Assembly (NCBI GenBank): GCA_002155105.1
Contig: MUZD01000002.1
Location: 372,001-436,000, forward strand
DNA length: 64,000 nt
Origin: Sedimentibacter sp. SX930
GTDB taxonomy: Bacteria; Bacillota; Bacilli; Lactobacillales; Aerococcaceae
Direction of reading: 5' to 3'
Positions 10,016-19,801 of this stretch are shown piece by piece. The notes under the pieces are model-generated. The model saw only the letters and a program-made list of their open reading frames with translations. It was not told the DNA's origin and did no database searches. How positions within the stretch are numbered: position 1 is the first letter of the stretch; each line of letters starts with the position of its first letter. The translations under genes and the position numbers were made by a program.

Positions 10016-10722
10016 GATTTCAGCACCTCTTTAATTTCATTGACTTTATTGATCACTTGCTGTTCTTTGTCGTTCAGGTCATTGCTTGCTTTTTGCATGC
10101 TGTCCAATATGTATTGGCATTTGTCGATTTCGGACAACCATTTTTTGCGGAACGTTTCATTTTTATTCTGAAGCAAGAAACGGCCGAAGGTGTATTCCAG
10201 ATCAGAATAGTTTTCTGGCGTCTCTGCATTTTCGGCAACGATGATTTCATAAATCTTTCCGTTTTCCTCCAATATCGTTTCGTCGATGATTTTGTATTGG
10301 TGGGCAATCAGCCATTCACGCAGTTTCTTTTCTCCATTATTGGGCTGAAGGATCAACCGTTCCACACCGACCAATTTATCTTTCAATCTGCCTTTTTCCA
10401 GAATTTTGGAAATCAAGTCCCCACCCATCCCGCAGATGGTGACGACGTCTATATGATCCGTCGGCTCTATCACATCCATGCCATCACCAAGTCTGGCGCT
10501 GACGCGATCGCCTACTCCTGATGTTCTGATCTGTTCCGCTGCCGATTCGAAGGGGCCTTTCACAACTTCCCCTGCCAATGCGAAACTGACAACTTCACGC
10601 GCTGCCAAAACACAAGGCAGGTAAGCGTGATCCGAGCCGATATCGGCCAGTCTGGCATTTTCAGGCACAAAACCTGCAACCGTCTCGAGTCTTACGGATA
10701 ATTGTTGATTATTCAACATCAT
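10012..10722 (-). CDS. trmK: tRNA (adenine(22)-N1)-methyltransferase TrmK
   Basis: SAM-dependent enzyme methylating A22 of the tRNA D-arm. LADIGSDHAYLPC (about 25-37) is SAM motif I and TICGMGGDLI is the family signature. The C-terminal third is a predicted coiled coil (about 180-236), as in YqfN. Length is 236 residues. The start is uncertain by 1-2 codons: GGAGGG is followed at once by ATG ATG TTG, and the spacing favours the second ATG (10719) or the TTG (10716). First gene of the operon with nif3, pepT and DUF1294. Confidence 0.94.
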   Translation of the reverse strand: MMLNNQQLSVRLETVAGFVPENARLADIGSDHAYLPCVLAAREVVSFALAGEVVKGPFESAAEQIRTSGVGDRVSARLGDGMDVIEPTDHIDVVTICGMGGDLISKILEKGRLKDKLVGVERLILQPNNGEKKLREWLIAHQYKIIDETILEENGKIYEIIVAENAETPENYSDLEYTFGRFLLQNKNETFRKKWLSEIDKCQYILDSMQKASNDLNDKEQQVINKVNEIKEVLKS

Positions 10723-10752
10723 CCCTCCATTTCCATTTTTGCTGATAGTACT

Positions 10753-10758
10753 ATTTTA
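10753..10758 (-). promoter_or_regulatory. Likely -10 of the trmK operon
   Basis: TGCTAAAAT on the minus strand is an extended -10 about 30 bp before the trmK start and downstream of the rpoD terminator. There is no clear -35. Confidence 0.4.
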
Positions 10759-10813
10759 GCATAATTCCAATTCATATATCCCATTAATCCGTATATCATT
10801 CAGAAAATGGCAT

Positions 10814-10843
10814 AAGAAAAACCCGAGTGCAATACCTCGGGTT
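10814..10843 (-). terminator. Rho-independent terminator after rpoD
   Basis: AACCCGAG and CTCGGGTT form an 8-bp stem with an 8-nt loop, followed on the minus strand by TTTTCTT. It closes the dnaG-rpoD operon 10 bp after the rpoD stop. Confidence 0.9.
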
Positions 10844-10853
10844 AGGGCGCTTA

Positions 10854-11990
10854 TTACTCAAGAAAATCTTTCAATTGTTTCGAGCGGCTCGGGTGACGCA
10901 GTTTGCGCAACGCTTTCGCTTCGATTTGACGGATCCGCTCGCGGGTGACGCCGAATACTTTCCCCACTTGCTCCAAAGTCCGCACATTGCCGTCATCAAG
11001 GCCGAAACGCAGACGCAGGACGTTTTCCTCACGGTCTGTCAAAGTGTCCAACACTTCCTCAAGTTGTTCCTTCAGAAGCGTTTGGGCAGTATGGTCAGCC
11101 GGACTCAGGACTTCCTGATCTTCGATGAAATCGCCTAAATGGGAATCATCTTCTTCTCCGATAGGGGTTTCCAAGGAAACGGGCTCTTGGGCGATTTTCA
11201 GGATTTCTCTGACTTTTTCAGTCGGAAGGTCCATTTCGGCACCGATTTCTTCCGGTGTCGGTTCGCGTCCTAGATCCTGCAGCAATTGCCGTTGGATACG
11301 GACCAATTTATTGATTGTTTCAACCATATGCACAGGGATACGGATTGTTCTGGCTTGGTCGGCGATGGCACGGGTGATGGCTTGACGGATCCACCAAGTT
11401 GCGTAGGTGGAAAATTTGAACCCTTTGGTGTGGTCGAATTTTTCGACAGCTTTCATCAGACCCATGTTCCCTTCCTGGATCAGATCCAAGAATTGCATCC
11501 CACGTCCCACATAACGTTTTGCGATGGAAACGACCAGACGCAAGTTGGCTTCAGCCAATTGTTGTTTCGCTTCCTGATCGCCTTCTTTGATGCGGAGAGC
11601 CAAATTGACTTCTTCCTCTGCGTTCAACAAAGGCACACGGCCGATTTCCTTCAGGTACATGCGGACCGGGTCATTGATTTTCACTCCGGGAGGCACAGCC
11701 ATTGGGTCTTCTTCTTCATCCTTTTTGGCTGCTGCTGGTTTTTCAGGCTTCACTGTTTCTTTGGCAAGTTGACGGGCAGTCGGACCGCCGTCTGCGTCTA
11801 CCACACTGACACCGCCGTCTTCCATTTTTTGTATCAGCTTATCCATTGCATCCGCGTCCAATTGGAAAGGTGTAGCTATCTTATCGGCCAATTCGTCGTA
11901 GAAGACGGACCCCAATAATTTGTGTTCTGCGATCAGCTTTTTGGTTACCTGTTCTAACGTGAAACCTTGATCATTTTTTTCGATTGCCAT
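10854..11990 (-). CDS. rpoD: RNA polymerase primary sigma factor RpoD (SigA)
   Basis: Housekeeping sigma factor that recognises -35/-10 promoters such as those seen across this window. A region 1.1-like N-terminus ([15 protein letters not shown]) and an acidic/Lys-Pro linker are followed by region 1.2 ([11 protein letters not shown]), regions 2.3-2.4 ([18 protein letters not shown]), region 3, and the region 4.2 helix-turn-helix ([14 protein letters not shown]). The 378 residues match the SigA size in low-GC Gram-positives. The ATG follows GGAGGAATCATTTT and lies 26 bp after dnaG, the conserved macromolecular-synthesis pair. Confidence 0.98.
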   Translation of the reverse strand: MAIEKNDQGFTLEQVTKKLIAEHKLLGSVFYDELADKIATPFQLDADAMDKLIQKMEDGGVSVVDADGGPTARQLAKETVKPEKPAAAKKDEEEDPMAVPPGVKINDPVRMYLKEIGRVPLLNAEEEVNLALRIKEGDQEAKQQLAEANLRLVVSIAKRYVGRGMQFLDLIQEGNMGLMKAVEKFDHTKGFKFSTYATWWIRQAITRAIADQARTIRIPVHMVETINKLVRIQRQLLQDLGREPTPEEIGAEMDLPTEKVREILKIAQEPVSLETPIGEEDDSHLGDFIEDQEVLSPADHTAQTLLKEQLEEVLDTLTDREENVLRLRFGLDDGNVRTLEQVGKVFGVTRERIRQIEAKALRKLRHPSRSKQLKDFLE

Positions 11991-12016
11991 AAAATGATTC
12001 CTCCATTCGATGCGGG

Positions 12017-13894
12017 CTATTTCTTTGTTGCTTTTAATTCTTTTGAGAGCGAAACGATTTCCAACATGATTGTCTTCAGACGCTCATTGTCATTTTTCTT
12101 GCGGGCTTCCTTCATTTCTGCCTGTTTCTTGGTCAGTTGGTCCTGAAGGGAGGACTTGTCCCGGATGATATGGACGAGATCCTGAATTTCCTGATAGGTG
12201 ACTTCCGAATCCAATTGAAACCATTCAATCTCCGTAATCACATTTTGAAGAGCTTGATTGTTGATGCGGTCCAAAAATTGGTCGATATTCCCGACCAACC
12301 CAGTCTGCCTGAAAAACTCTTCATACAAAATGTAGATTGTTTGATAGTCATCGTGGATGAAATTGAAGTCTGCGTCAATCTCATTCAGATACGACCAGAC
12401 TTCCTCGAAATGAAACAGACGGTAAAGCAGTTGCTTTTCACTTTGCTCAGCTTGGGTCACTTTGCGTTTGTTCATGTTTGGATACACTGCATGAGGGGCG
12501 GCCTCATGCGGCGCGGTTCTCCTGACTGGCTCACGTTCAGGTCTCTGCTGCAATACCTCTTGCTGATACCCCTTCAATTGCCTCTGCAGGATATCTACCG
12601 GAATACTGAATTCATCCGCGATGTCCTTCATGTAAAGCTCTCTTTCGATCAATGAATCCAAGGGAGCCAATGCCTTAAGCATGGTTTCGATATAAGTGAT
12701 GCGATTTTTTTCGGAATCCAGGTTCAGATTCATCTTGAGATAGCGGGAATAGAACTGAATGACCGTTTCTCGGTTGTTTTTCAGGGCCTTGACGAATGCC
12801 TCCGGACCCTTCTGCTGGATGTACTCATCCGGATCCATACCTGCTTCCAGCGGGAAAATTGATATGTCGAAGTGCTTGTTGCGTTCCAATATTTCTATGG
12901 CGCGCTTAGTCGCTTCGACCCCGGGACGATCGCCGTCATAGGCTATGACTATTTTATCGGCCGTCTTCGTCAATATCCGGTTCTGTTCATCCGTCAGGCT
13001 GGTCCCCATCGAGGCGACGCCATTTTTCACCCCCGCTTGCCAAGCGGAAATGACATCCATGTAGCCTTCGAAAAGGATCACTTCTGAATGTCTCCGGATT
13101 TCACTGCGGGCTTTATCGAAGTTGAAAAGGAAATCACGCTTGTTGAACAATAGCGTTTCGGGGCTGTTCAGGTATTTCGCTTCATGGTAACCCGTGTCAT
13201 CTGCTGGGGTAGCCTGCAGAATTCGGCCGGAAAAAGCCACAGTCTTTCCTTTAGCGTTCCGCAAAGGGAAAATGATCCGGGCGGAGAACCGATCGAAAAG
13301 TTCGTTTTGACCTTGCCTATCCGTGAAAATACCACTTTCCTGAAGGAGTCCTTCATCGAATGCCTTCGCTTTCAGCATTTGAAAGAGCGCCGTCCGATTG
13401 GATGGAGAAAAACCTATTTGATATTCTTTTAGTGTCTCCGGCGTGAAGCCGCGTTGGATCATGTAATCCAGCGCAGCTTGCCCCGTAACGGTATTCATGA
13501 GGACCTGATGGTAAAAAGCCGCTGCTTCCTCATGGATTTGGATCAGTTTTTCTTTCTTTGACTGCAGCGGATTTTCCTGCGCATGGTTTTCGTAAGAGAA
13601 ATCCAACTCAATGTTGCTCAATTCGGCTGTCTTAATGACTGCCTCAACGAACGAAATACCCTCGACATCCATCAAAAAAGTAAAAACATTCCCTCCTCTT
13701 CCGCAGCTGAAACAGTGGAAAATCTGTTTTTCTTCTGCTACAGAAAAAGAGGGGGTCTTCTCGTCATGAAACGGGCAAAATCCAAAATGATTCTTGCCTC
13801 TTTTTTTTAGTTGTACATATTGGCTGACGACATCAACAATATTAGTTTCGGTTCTGATCTGCGCTAATTTTTCTTCTGAAATACGTTCTGCCAA
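12017..13894 (-). CDS. dnaG: DNA primase DnaG
   Basis: Synthesises RNA primers at the replication fork. The zinc-binding domain has Cys40, His43, Cys61 and Cys64 (CPFH...CFSC, CHC2 type). The TOPRIM catalytic domain has LFEGYMD and YDGDRPG. The C-terminal helicase-binding region is divergent, as is usual. I choose the TTG start at 13894, 7 nt after GGTGGGAG, giving (M)[13 protein letters not shown], the family N-terminus, and 625 residues. The longer open frame to 13966 runs over the promoter and is not supported. Confidence 0.96.
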   Translation of the reverse strand: MAERISEEKLAQIRTETNIVDVVSQYVQLKKRGKNHFGFCPFHDEKTPSFSVAEEKQIFHCFSCGRGGNVFTFLMDVEGISFVEAVIKTAELSNIELDFSYENHAQENPLQSKKEKLIQIHEEAAAFYHQVLMNTVTGQAALDYMIQRGFTPETLKEYQIGFSPSNRTALFQMLKAKAFDEGLLQESGIFTDRQGQNELFDRFSARIIFPLRNAKGKTVAFSGRILQATPADDTGYHEAKYLNSPETLLFNKRDFLFNFDKARSEIRRHSEVILFEGYMDVISAWQAGVKNGVASMGTSLTDEQNRILTKTADKIVIAYDGDRPGVEATKRAIEILERNKHFDISIFPLEAGMDPDEYIQQKGPEAFVKALKNNRETVIQFYSRYLKMNLNLDSEKNRITYIETMLKALAPLDSLIERELYMKDIADEFSIPVDILQRQLKGYQQEVLQQRPEREPVRRTAPHEAAPHAVYPNMNKRKVTQAEQSEKQLLYRLFHFEEVWSYLNEIDADFNFIHDDYQTIYILYEEFFRQTGLVGNIDQFLDRINNQALQNVITEIEWFQLDSEVTYQEIQDLVHIIRDKSSLQDQLTKKQAEMKEARKKNDNERLKTIMLEIVSLSKELKATKK

Positions 13895-13956
13895 ATGTCT
13901 CCCACCTTGAAGAAATATTTTCATTTTATAAAAACGCGCATAAAGATGCAAATTAG

Positions 13957-13985
13957 ATTTTACCACATCTGCTCAACACATGCAA
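13957..13985 (-). promoter_or_regulatory. Promoter of dnaG-rpoD
   Basis: TTGCAT (13985-13980), a 17-bp spacer and TAAAAT (13962-13957) with a TGG extension, about 60 bp before the dnaG TTG start. Confidence 0.75.
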
Positions 13986-14013
13986 ATATTTTTTCAGACG
14001 GTCATCAAAACAG

Positions 14014-15288
14014 TCAGTTCTGCTGTTCTCCTTTCAGATTCGGTACTTTCACAAAGAACAGCAGTATCCCGCCAATCACGAACAGGATGATCAGGGCAAA
14101 AACCCCATCCAACGAGTTTCCGGTCAGCTGCGAGATGAGTCCGACAAGCAGCGGACCGACCACAGCCGCAAATTTCCCGAAGATGTTGTAGAATCCGAAG
14201 AATTCGTTCGCTTGCTCTTTCGGAATCAGCTGGCCGAATAAAGATCTGCTCAACGCCTGCACGCCTCCTTGGGCTGTACCGACCAGCAATGCCAAAATGA
14301 TGAATGTCAGCAATGAGTCCAACTGCAAAGCATAGATGCAGATAAAAATATACGTTACAATTCCCACAAATATCATGTTCTTGTTGCCTAAGCGTTTGGA
14401 CGCACGGCCGTACACGATGGAGAACGGGAATGCCACGAATTGGACAATCAGCATGACGACAATCAGGTCATTCGAGGAGAGACCGATATCCGACCCGATA
14501 GCAGTCGCCATTTTGAAGATGGTTCCAACTCCGTCGATGTAGAAGAAATAAGCCAACAAAAACAAAAAGGCTTGTCTGTATTCCTTGATGTTCTTCAGCG
14601 TTTCCCATAATCTGATGAAGCTCTTGCGCATCACGCGCGGTTCTTTTTCGATGTAATAGTTCTGTTTGACATTCTTCCAATAAGGGATGGTGAATACGAA
14701 CCACCAAATCGCAGTAAGGATGAAGCCGCCTTTCACAACGCCGCTCGTGCTCACTGGTAAAATGCCGGTCAGCTGGAAAAAAATAAAGATGACGAACGGG
14801 ATGGAACTGCCGATATACCCCCAGCCGAATCCCGCCGAGGAAATGCGGTCCATCCGTTCATCGGTCGTCACATCCATCAAGGAGCCGTCATAGAAGATAT
14901 TCGCTCCGGAAAAACCGACTACTGACAACATGTACAGTCCCAACAGAAACAGCCAATTTGCAGCAGGCACAAAGACGAACCCAATCGTTGCGAAAATACC
15001 GGCCAATGTAAAGCCCGTAAACAGCGGGTTGCGGAAACCTTTGTAATCCGCGACGGCTCCCAGCACAGGCGAAAGCAGCGACACAACTAGCGTAGCTGCA
15101 GCATTCGCATAACCCCAATACGCAGTCGAATCAGCGTCCGCCAATCCGCCACTTTCCGCGATCGACTTGAAATACAAAGGGAATACCGCCGTTGTGATCA
15201 TGATGGAGTATGCCGAATTCGCCCAATCCTGCATGATCCAACTTTTCTCTTCAGTCGTGTAACGGTTTAGTTTTTTTTCAGTTCCCAT
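14014..15288 (-). CDS. MFS permease of the Atg22-like UMF1 family
   Basis: Integral membrane protein with about eleven or twelve hydrophobic helices, 424 residues. An N-terminal cytoplasmic stretch rich in KKLNRYTTEEKSW precedes WANSAYSIMITTAVFPLYF, the signature of the UMF1/Atg22-like branch of the major facilitator superfamily. Other MFS-like features are the loop GRASKRLG and the segment GTAQGGVQALSRSLFGQLIP. The start at 15288 follows GGGGAGGG; the longer reading frame upstream is not credible. Fungal relatives export amino acids from vacuoles; the bacterial substrate is unknown. It stands alone between engB and dnaG, and a small palindrome lies before its start. Confidence 0.85.
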   Translation of the reverse strand: MGTEKKLNRYTTEEKSWIMQDWANSAYSIMITTAVFPLYFKSIAESGGLADADSTAYWGYANAAATLVVSLLSPVLGAVADYKGFRNPLFTGFTLAGIFATIGFVFVPAANWLFLLGLYMLSVVGFSGANIFYDGSLMDVTTDERMDRISSAGFGWGYIGSSIPFVIFIFFQLTGILPVSTSGVVKGGFILTAIWWFVFTIPYWKNVKQNYYIEKEPRVMRKSFIRLWETLKNIKEYRQAFLFLLAYFFYIDGVGTIFKMATAIGSDIGLSSNDLIVVMLIVQFVAFPFSIVYGRASKRLGNKNMIFVGIVTYIFICIYALQLDSLLTFIILALLVGTAQGGVQALSRSLFGQLIPKEQANEFFGFYNIFGKFAAVVGPLLVGLISQLTGNSLDGVFALIILFVIGGILLFFVKVPNLKGEQQN

Positions 15289-15318
15289 ATTACCCTCCCC
15301 TGTCCTGTTATGTTTGAC

Positions 15319-15333
15319 GACAAGCACCTTGTC
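15319..15333. promoter_or_regulatory. Palindrome upstream of the MFS permease gene (possible operator)
   Basis: GACAAG-CAC-CTTGTC is a perfect 6+6 inverted repeat 31 bp before the permease start codon, between that start and the engB terminator. The binding protein is not known. Confidence 0.35.
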
Positions 15334-15360
15334 TAACCCATCATAACGAATGAACAAAGA

Positions 15361-15394
15361 ATGGGCAACATCCAATAGTAGGATATTGCCCATT
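15361..15394 (-). terminator. Terminator after engB
   Basis: A 13-bp stem with one mismatch (ATGGGCAATATCC with GGATGTTGCCCAT on the minus strand) begins 20 bp after the engB stop. The T-rich tail is interrupted (TCTTTGTTC), so efficiency is uncertain. Confidence 0.6.
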
Positions 15395-15413
15395 GTTTTT
15401 CTCTTGTTTATCT

Positions 15414-16022
15414 CTATTCCTGTGCCGCTTCATCATACTCAGCCAATATTCCCTCAATAAAGGTCCAGGCTTTTTCAAATCCCTCACCGGTCTCCTTTGA
15501 GAACATGATCAGGGACTCATCACTTGGAAGATTCAAAGCTTTCTTGATGCGGTAGAAATGTTGATTCCATTTCCCCCGCGGTATTTTATCGCATTTGGTC
15601 GCGATGACCGAATAAGGAAGATTGTAATATTCAATGAAATCCTTCATTTGAATATCATCTTCGGTAGGCTCGTGACGAAAATCGACAATCAAAAAGACAT
15701 GTCGCAACGTATCCCTTTGTGTGAAGTACGTCTCCAACATTTGGCCCCATTTCGCCCGTTCCGTTTTCGAAACTTTTGCATAGCCGTAACCCGGAACATC
15801 CACAAAATAAAATGAATTATTGATCAAGTAGAAGTTCAAAGTCTGGGTCTTCCCCGGTTTGCTTGATGTCCGTGCCAACGCTTTGCGATTGATCAGTTTA
15901 TTGATGAACGATGACTTGCCCACATTGGACCGTCCCGCCAAGGCGATTTCAGCAAAGCCGGTGGTTGGATATTGTTTGGGATCGACCGCGCTCATTACGA
16001 TTTCCGCATCTTTTACGTGCAT
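15414..16022 (-). CDS. engB: Ribosome biogenesis GTPase EngB (YsxC/YihA)
   Basis: Essential TRAFAC-class GTPase required for assembly of the 50S subunit. G1 is GRSNVGKSS (30-38), G3 is DVPGYGYAK and G4 is TKCDKI. The 202 residues match the family. The ATG follows AAAAGGAGTGGAAATAA. It lies downstream of clpX, as in Bacillus where tig-clpX-lon-ysxC cluster, but lon genes are absent here and the clpX terminator separates the two, so engB probably has its own promoter or depends on read-through. Confidence 0.96.
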   Translation of the reverse strand: MHVKDAEIVMSAVDPKQYPTTGFAEIALAGRSNVGKSSFINKLINRKALARTSSKPGKTQTLNFYLINNSFYFVDVPGYGYAKVSKTERAKWGQMLETYFTQRDTLRHVFLIVDFRHEPTEDDIQMKDFIEYYNLPYSVIATKCDKIPRGKWNQHFYRIKKALNLPSDESLIMFSKETGEGFEKAWTFIEGILAEYDEAAQE

Positions 16023-16104
16023 TTATTTCCACTCCTTTTCAAAGCCGTCCGTAATTGAAACGACGCTTAAAACTATTTCTGCAACCGACCGCCATGATTA
16101 TGCG

Positions 16105-16147
16105 AAAAAATCCGGAAATCAGATTGGAAATTGTCTGATTCGCCGGA
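16105..16147 (-). terminator. Rho-independent terminator after clpX
   Basis: Stem TCCGGCGAATCAGA with TCTGATTTCCGGA around a 9-nt loop, followed on the minus strand by TTTTTTCGC; 20 bp after the clpX stop. Confidence 0.85.
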
Positions 16148-16167
16148 CTTCAAACGCAAGCTCATGT

Positions 16168-17421
16168 TTAGTTGATCTGTTTGTCGTCTTCATCGAACAG
16201 CAACGGCGAACCGATGCCATTGACTGTATTGTCCGTAATGACGCACTTCACGATTTCATCTCTGCTTGGGATATCAAACATGATGTCCAGCATGATGTTT
16301 TCGATGATGGAGCGCAATCCACGGGCACCTGTGTTTCTTTCCAGTGCCTTTTTGGCGATGGAACGCAATGCGTCATCTTCGAATACCAATTCGACGCCAT
16401 CCAACTCAAGTAATTTTTTGTATTGTTTTACCAAGGCATTTTTTGGTTGTGTCAGAATATGAACCAAATCGTCTTCTGTCAGCTTTTCCAACGCAGCCAT
16501 TATCGGCAAACGACCGATGAATTCCGGGATCAACCCGAATTTCAACAAATCTTCCGGTATGATCTGCTGCATGATGCTCTTGTCTTCCAAATGTTTGGCT
16601 TGCGGAGAGCCGAAGCCGATGACTTTTTCGCCAAGACGCTCTTTCACGATCGTTTCGATGCCGTCAAAGGCACCGCCAACGATGAACAAAATGTTCGTCG
16701 TGTCGATTTGGATGAACTCTTGCTGCGGATGTTTTCTGCCGCCTTGCGGTGGAACGTTCGCAACAGTGCCTTCCAAAATTTTAAGCAGCGCTTGTTGAAC
16801 CCCTTCACCACTCACGTCTCTCGTGATCGATACATTTTCACCTTTACGGGCAATTTTATCAATCTCGTCGATGTAGATGATTCCGCGTTCAGCCCGCTCG
16901 ACATCAAACTCGGCAGCCTGAAGCAACTTCAAGAGGATATTTTCGACATCCTCACCAACATAGCCGGCCTCCGTCAAACTTGTCGCATCAGCAATCGCAA
17001 ATGGGACATCCAGGATACGCGCCAATGTTTGGCCAAGGAAGGTTTTACCCGAACCAGTCGGGCCTATCAAACAAATATTACTTTTTTGTAACTCTACATT
17101 ATCGTCTTCTGACATCATGCTCATTTGGCCGATACGCTTGTAGTGATTATAGACCGCTACAGACAGCGTCCGTTTGGCTTTTTCTTGACCAATCACATAT
17201 TCACTCAAAATCTTTTGGATTTCCTGCGGTTTTGGTACCTCGGTGAATACCGCTTCGCTTGGTGCATAGATTTCTTCTTCGATAATCTCTTTGCATAAAT
17301 CTACACACTCATTACAAATATATACATCCGGCCCCGCAATGATCTTTTTCACTTGGTCCTGAGATTTTCCGCAGAATGAACAATGTATTGTCCCGATACT
17401 TTCATCATGGAACACAATCAT
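16168..17421 (-). CDS. clpX: ATP-dependent Clp protease ATP-binding subunit ClpX
   Basis: AAA+ unfoldase that feeds substrates to ClpP. The zinc-binding domain uses Cys14, Cys17, Cys36 and Cys39. Walker A is GPTGSGKT (120-127) and Walker B is [10 protein letters not shown]. The ClpP-contacting loop and the sensor 2 segment ([13 protein letters not shown]) are present. Length 417 residues. The ATG at 17421 is only about 1-2 nt from GGGAGGAG, whereas the in-frame GTG two codons later is better spaced, so the true start may be 17415. It follows tig, the usual order; clpP is not in this window. Confidence 0.97.
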   Translation of the reverse strand: MIVFHDESIGTIHCSFCGKSQDQVKKIIAGPDVYICNECVDLCKEIIEEEIYAPSEAVFTEVPKPQEIQKILSEYVIGQEKAKRTLSVAVYNHYKRIGQMSMMSEDDNVELQKSNICLIGPTGSGKTFLGQTLARILDVPFAIADATSLTEAGYVGEDVENILLKLLQAAEFDVERAERGIIYIDEIDKIARKGENVSITRDVSGEGVQQALLKILEGTVANVPPQGGRKHPQQEFIQIDTTNILFIVGGAFDGIETIVKERLGEKVIGFGSPQAKHLEDKSIMQQIIPEDLLKFGLIPEFIGRLPIMAALEKLTEDDLVHILTQPKNALVKQYKKLLELDGVELVFEDDALRSIAKKALERNTGARGLRSIIENIMLDIMFDIPSRDEIVKCVITDNTVNGIGSPLLFDEDDKQIN

Positions 17422-17609
17422 TCTCCTCCCTATATACTTACTTTCCGATCCAGCAGCACTTGCCAGGATCCGTCGACTGCTTTGTCGCGGTGCCCCTGAC
17501 CGCTTACGAACGGTTTACATCTTAACACAGAAAGGAAAAATTGAAAAAGAATATGATCCGTTTAACTAGTGGGGTTACAGTCCGAATATATCCCTGAGTA
17601 TAAACAGAT

Positions 17610-17638
17610 GGGACACTGACTATGGAAGACAATGTCCC
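17610..17638 (-). terminator. Hairpin after tig, possible weak terminator
   Basis: GGGACATTGTCT and AGTCAGTGTCCC form a roughly 11-pair stem with one mismatch 28 bp after the tig stop. It lacks a proper T-run on either strand, so it may be a processing or attenuating structure instead. Confidence 0.4.
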
Positions 17639-17665
17639 GATCTCTGTATTCTGTTTCAAGTTTTC

Positions 17666-18946
17666 TTATGCTTCGATTGCTGAATCAGTGATGATGCTCA
17701 TCGCTTTTTTCATTTGGATATCGTTAGTCAACATATCAGGGCTGACCAATCCACGGACACGGTCCGCATCCATGTTGTATTGTTTTGCTAGTTCTTCGAT
17801 TTCTGCAGCAACTTCTTCTTCAGAAACGACGATGTTTTCATCTTTGATGATTTGTTCCAATACTAGTGATGTTTTCGTGCGTTCATCAGCATCAGCTTCC
17901 ATTTGGACGTGCAAGTCTTTTTCTGTAGTACCTGTGATTTGGTAGTACAATTCAGGAGAGATTCCTTGACGTTGCATATCATTCAGGAAAAGATCCATTT
18001 GACGGTGCACTTCATCGTGAACCATTACGTGCGGCAATTCAACGATTTCAGCATTGGCAACTGCTTGTCTCAAAGCTAGGTCCTGAACAGCTTCGTCAGC
18101 TGCAGCCGTTTTGCTTTCTTCCAATTCCTTGCGGATTTTAGCTTTCAATTCGTCCAATGACGCTACTTCTTCGTCGACGTCTTTTGCGAATTCGTCATCC
18201 AAAGCAGGTAATTGTTTTGTTTTGATTTCGTGTACAATCACTTTAAACGTAGCTTCTTTACCTTTAAGATCTTCAGCTTGATAATCTTCAGGGAAAGTCA
18301 CGACAACGTCTTTTTCTTCTCCAGCTTTAACGCCGACCAATTGTTCTTCGAAACCTGGGATGAATTGATTAGATCCCAATTCTAAAGAATGGTTTTGATC
18401 TTTGCCGCCTTCAAAAGCCACACCGTCAACGAATCCTTCGTAGTCGATTACAGCTGTGTCGCCAAGTTCTGCGCCTTCTTCTTTAAGGACCAATTCAGCT
18501 TGACGCTCTTGTTTTTCCTTCAAGTTGTTTTCTACATCCTCATCTGTAACGATGCGGTCTTGTTTTTCAACTGTAAGATTTTTGTATTCTCCAAGCTTCA
18601 CTTCAGGTTTCACTGTAACTTCAGCAGCGATTACCCAAGGTTGGCCTTTTTCCATGCTCTTGATGTCAATTTTTGGTTGAGAAACAGGATCCAATCCAGC
18701 TTCTTCGATTGCTTGTGAATAAGCATCAGGCAAAGCGCCATTCAATGCATCTTCGAATAAAGACTCTTCACCATAGATATTGTTGAAGACGTGACGAGGA
18801 ACTTTACCCTTACGGAATCCAGGAACGGAAACGTTCTTTTTCACTTTGTTGAAGACCTTATCCATTTCTTGTTTGATGATTTCTTCTGAAATTTCAAATG
18901 TTAAGACACCATCGTTAGTGCCTGTTTTTTCCCAGTTTGCAGTCAT
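17666..18946 (-). CDS. tig: Trigger factor (ribosome-associated chaperone and prolyl isomerase)
   Basis: Binds nascent chains at the ribosome exit tunnel. The N-terminal ribosome-binding domain carries GFRKGKVP at 43-50. The FKBP-type isomerase domain spans about 160-245 (VIDYEGFVDGVAFEGG). The C-terminal chaperone domain follows. The 426 residues are typical. The ATG lies 6 nt after GGAGGAAAG. Monocistronic or leaky into clpX: a hairpin and 244 bp separate them. Confidence 0.97.
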   Translation of the reverse strand: MTANWEKTGTNDGVLTFEISEEIIKQEMDKVFNKVKKNVSVPGFRKGKVPRHVFNNIYGEESLFEDALNGALPDAYSQAIEEAGLDPVSQPKIDIKSMEKGQPWVIAAEVTVKPEVKLGEYKNLTVEKQDRIVTDEDVENNLKEKQERQAELVLKEEGAELGDTAVIDYEGFVDGVAFEGGKDQNHSLELGSNQFIPGFEEQLVGVKAGEEKDVVVTFPEDYQAEDLKGKEATFKVIVHEIKTKQLPALDDEFAKDVDEEVASLDELKAKIRKELEESKTAAADEAVQDLALRQAVANAEIVELPHVMVHDEVHRQMDLFLNDMQRQGISPELYYQITGTTEKDLHVQMEADADERTKTSLVLEQIIKDENIVVSEEEVAAEIEELAKQYNMDADRVRGLVSPDMLTNDIQMKKAMSIITDSAIEA

Positions 18947-19005
18947 TTACTTTCCTCCAAAAATCTTGATTTTATTGCAATTAATTTGATATTGCACACT
19001 CTCCA

Positions 19006-19034
19006 ATACTACACTAGAAAATCGGCGTTGTAAA
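19006..19034 (-). promoter_or_regulatory. Promoter of tig
   Basis: TTTACA (19034-19029), 17 bp and TAGTAT (19011-19006) on the minus strand, 60 bp before the tig start. Confidence 0.6.
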
Positions 19035-19142
19035 CAAAAAGTGCTTAATTATTACGTATTCGTGCAAAAAATGTGCCCGCTATCAAAGCTTTGGCCCTCG
19101 ATTTTAATGCTTTCTTAGATTTCTTTCACCATGTGTTTTTGG

Positions 19143-19148
19143 TATAAT
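19143..19148 (+). promoter_or_regulatory. Extended -10 promoter of recU-pbp1A
   Basis: TGGTATAAT gives a consensus -10 with TGn extension 23 bp before the recU GTG start; only a weak TTTCTT-like -35 is present. Confidence 0.65.
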
Positions 19149-19170
19149 CATTCAATGGGGGTGATCGTCA

Positions 19171-19785
19171 GTGGCCGTAAATTATCCGAACGGCAAAAAG
19201 TTCCATGCCGAGTCGCATATACCGAAAACTGCAAAGAGGAAAGACTTCGTATACAGCAACCGGGGAATGACGCTTGAAGAAGAAATCAACAGCAGCAATG
19301 AGCATTACCTTTCATCAGGGAAAGCCGTCATCCACAAAAAGCCGACGCCTATCCAAGTCGTCAAAGTGGATTACCCCAAAAGAAGCGCAGCCGTCATAAA
19401 AGAAGCCTATTATCGGCAGTCCTCCACTACCGACTACAATGGCGTCTATAAAGGGCTATACCTGGACTTTGAGGCCAAAGAAACAAAAAATAAGACAGCC
19501 ATACCTTTGAGCAACTTCCACGAGCACCAGATCGTCCACATGAAAAGGTGTATCCAACAGCAGGGGATCACGTTCGTACTGATTCGGTTTTCCTGCTTTA
19601 ACCGCGTTTTCTTACTGGACAGTTCCTATCTGATTGACTTTTGGGAGAATACATTGAATAATGGCCGTAAATCGATTCCATTGGCTTTTATTGAAGACAA
19701 CGGGATTGAAGTGGCATACGGATTCAATCCCCGACTGGATTATCTGGATGCAGTGGATAAAATGCTTGAACGCACAATCAAATAA
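19171..19785 (+). CDS. recU: Holliday junction resolvase RecU
   Basis: Cleaves four-way junctions during recombination and chromosome segregation; the Gram-positive counterpart of RuvC, fitting the RuvAB encoded at 62 kb. Active-site residues are Asp88 (TTDYNG), Glu101 and Lys103 (LDFEAKETKNKTAIPL). The stalk motif follows NRGMTLEEEIN (30-40). The start is GTG, 7-8 nt after GGGGGTG, giving 204 residues. The next gene, pbp1A, begins 16 bp after its stop; recU-ponA is a conserved Firmicute pair. Confidence 0.96.
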   Translation: MAVNYPNGKKFHAESHIPKTAKRKDFVYSNRGMTLEEEINSSNEHYLSSGKAVIHKKPTPIQVVKVDYPKRSAAVIKEAYYRQSSTTDYNGVYKGLYLDFEAKETKNKTAIPLSNFHEHQIVHMKRCIQQQGITFVLIRFSCFNRVFLLDSSYLIDFWENTLNNGRKSIPLAFIEDNGIEVAYGFNPRLDYLDAVDKMLERTIK

Positions 19786-19801
19786 TTAAGAGGTGAACCA
19801 C

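Noticed and set aside
17422-17609. Candidate catabolite (cre) site near TGTAAACCGTTCG before clpX
   Set aside because: The central CG is not in the right position for the cre consensus and the repeat is a short ACCG/CGGT hairpin instead.
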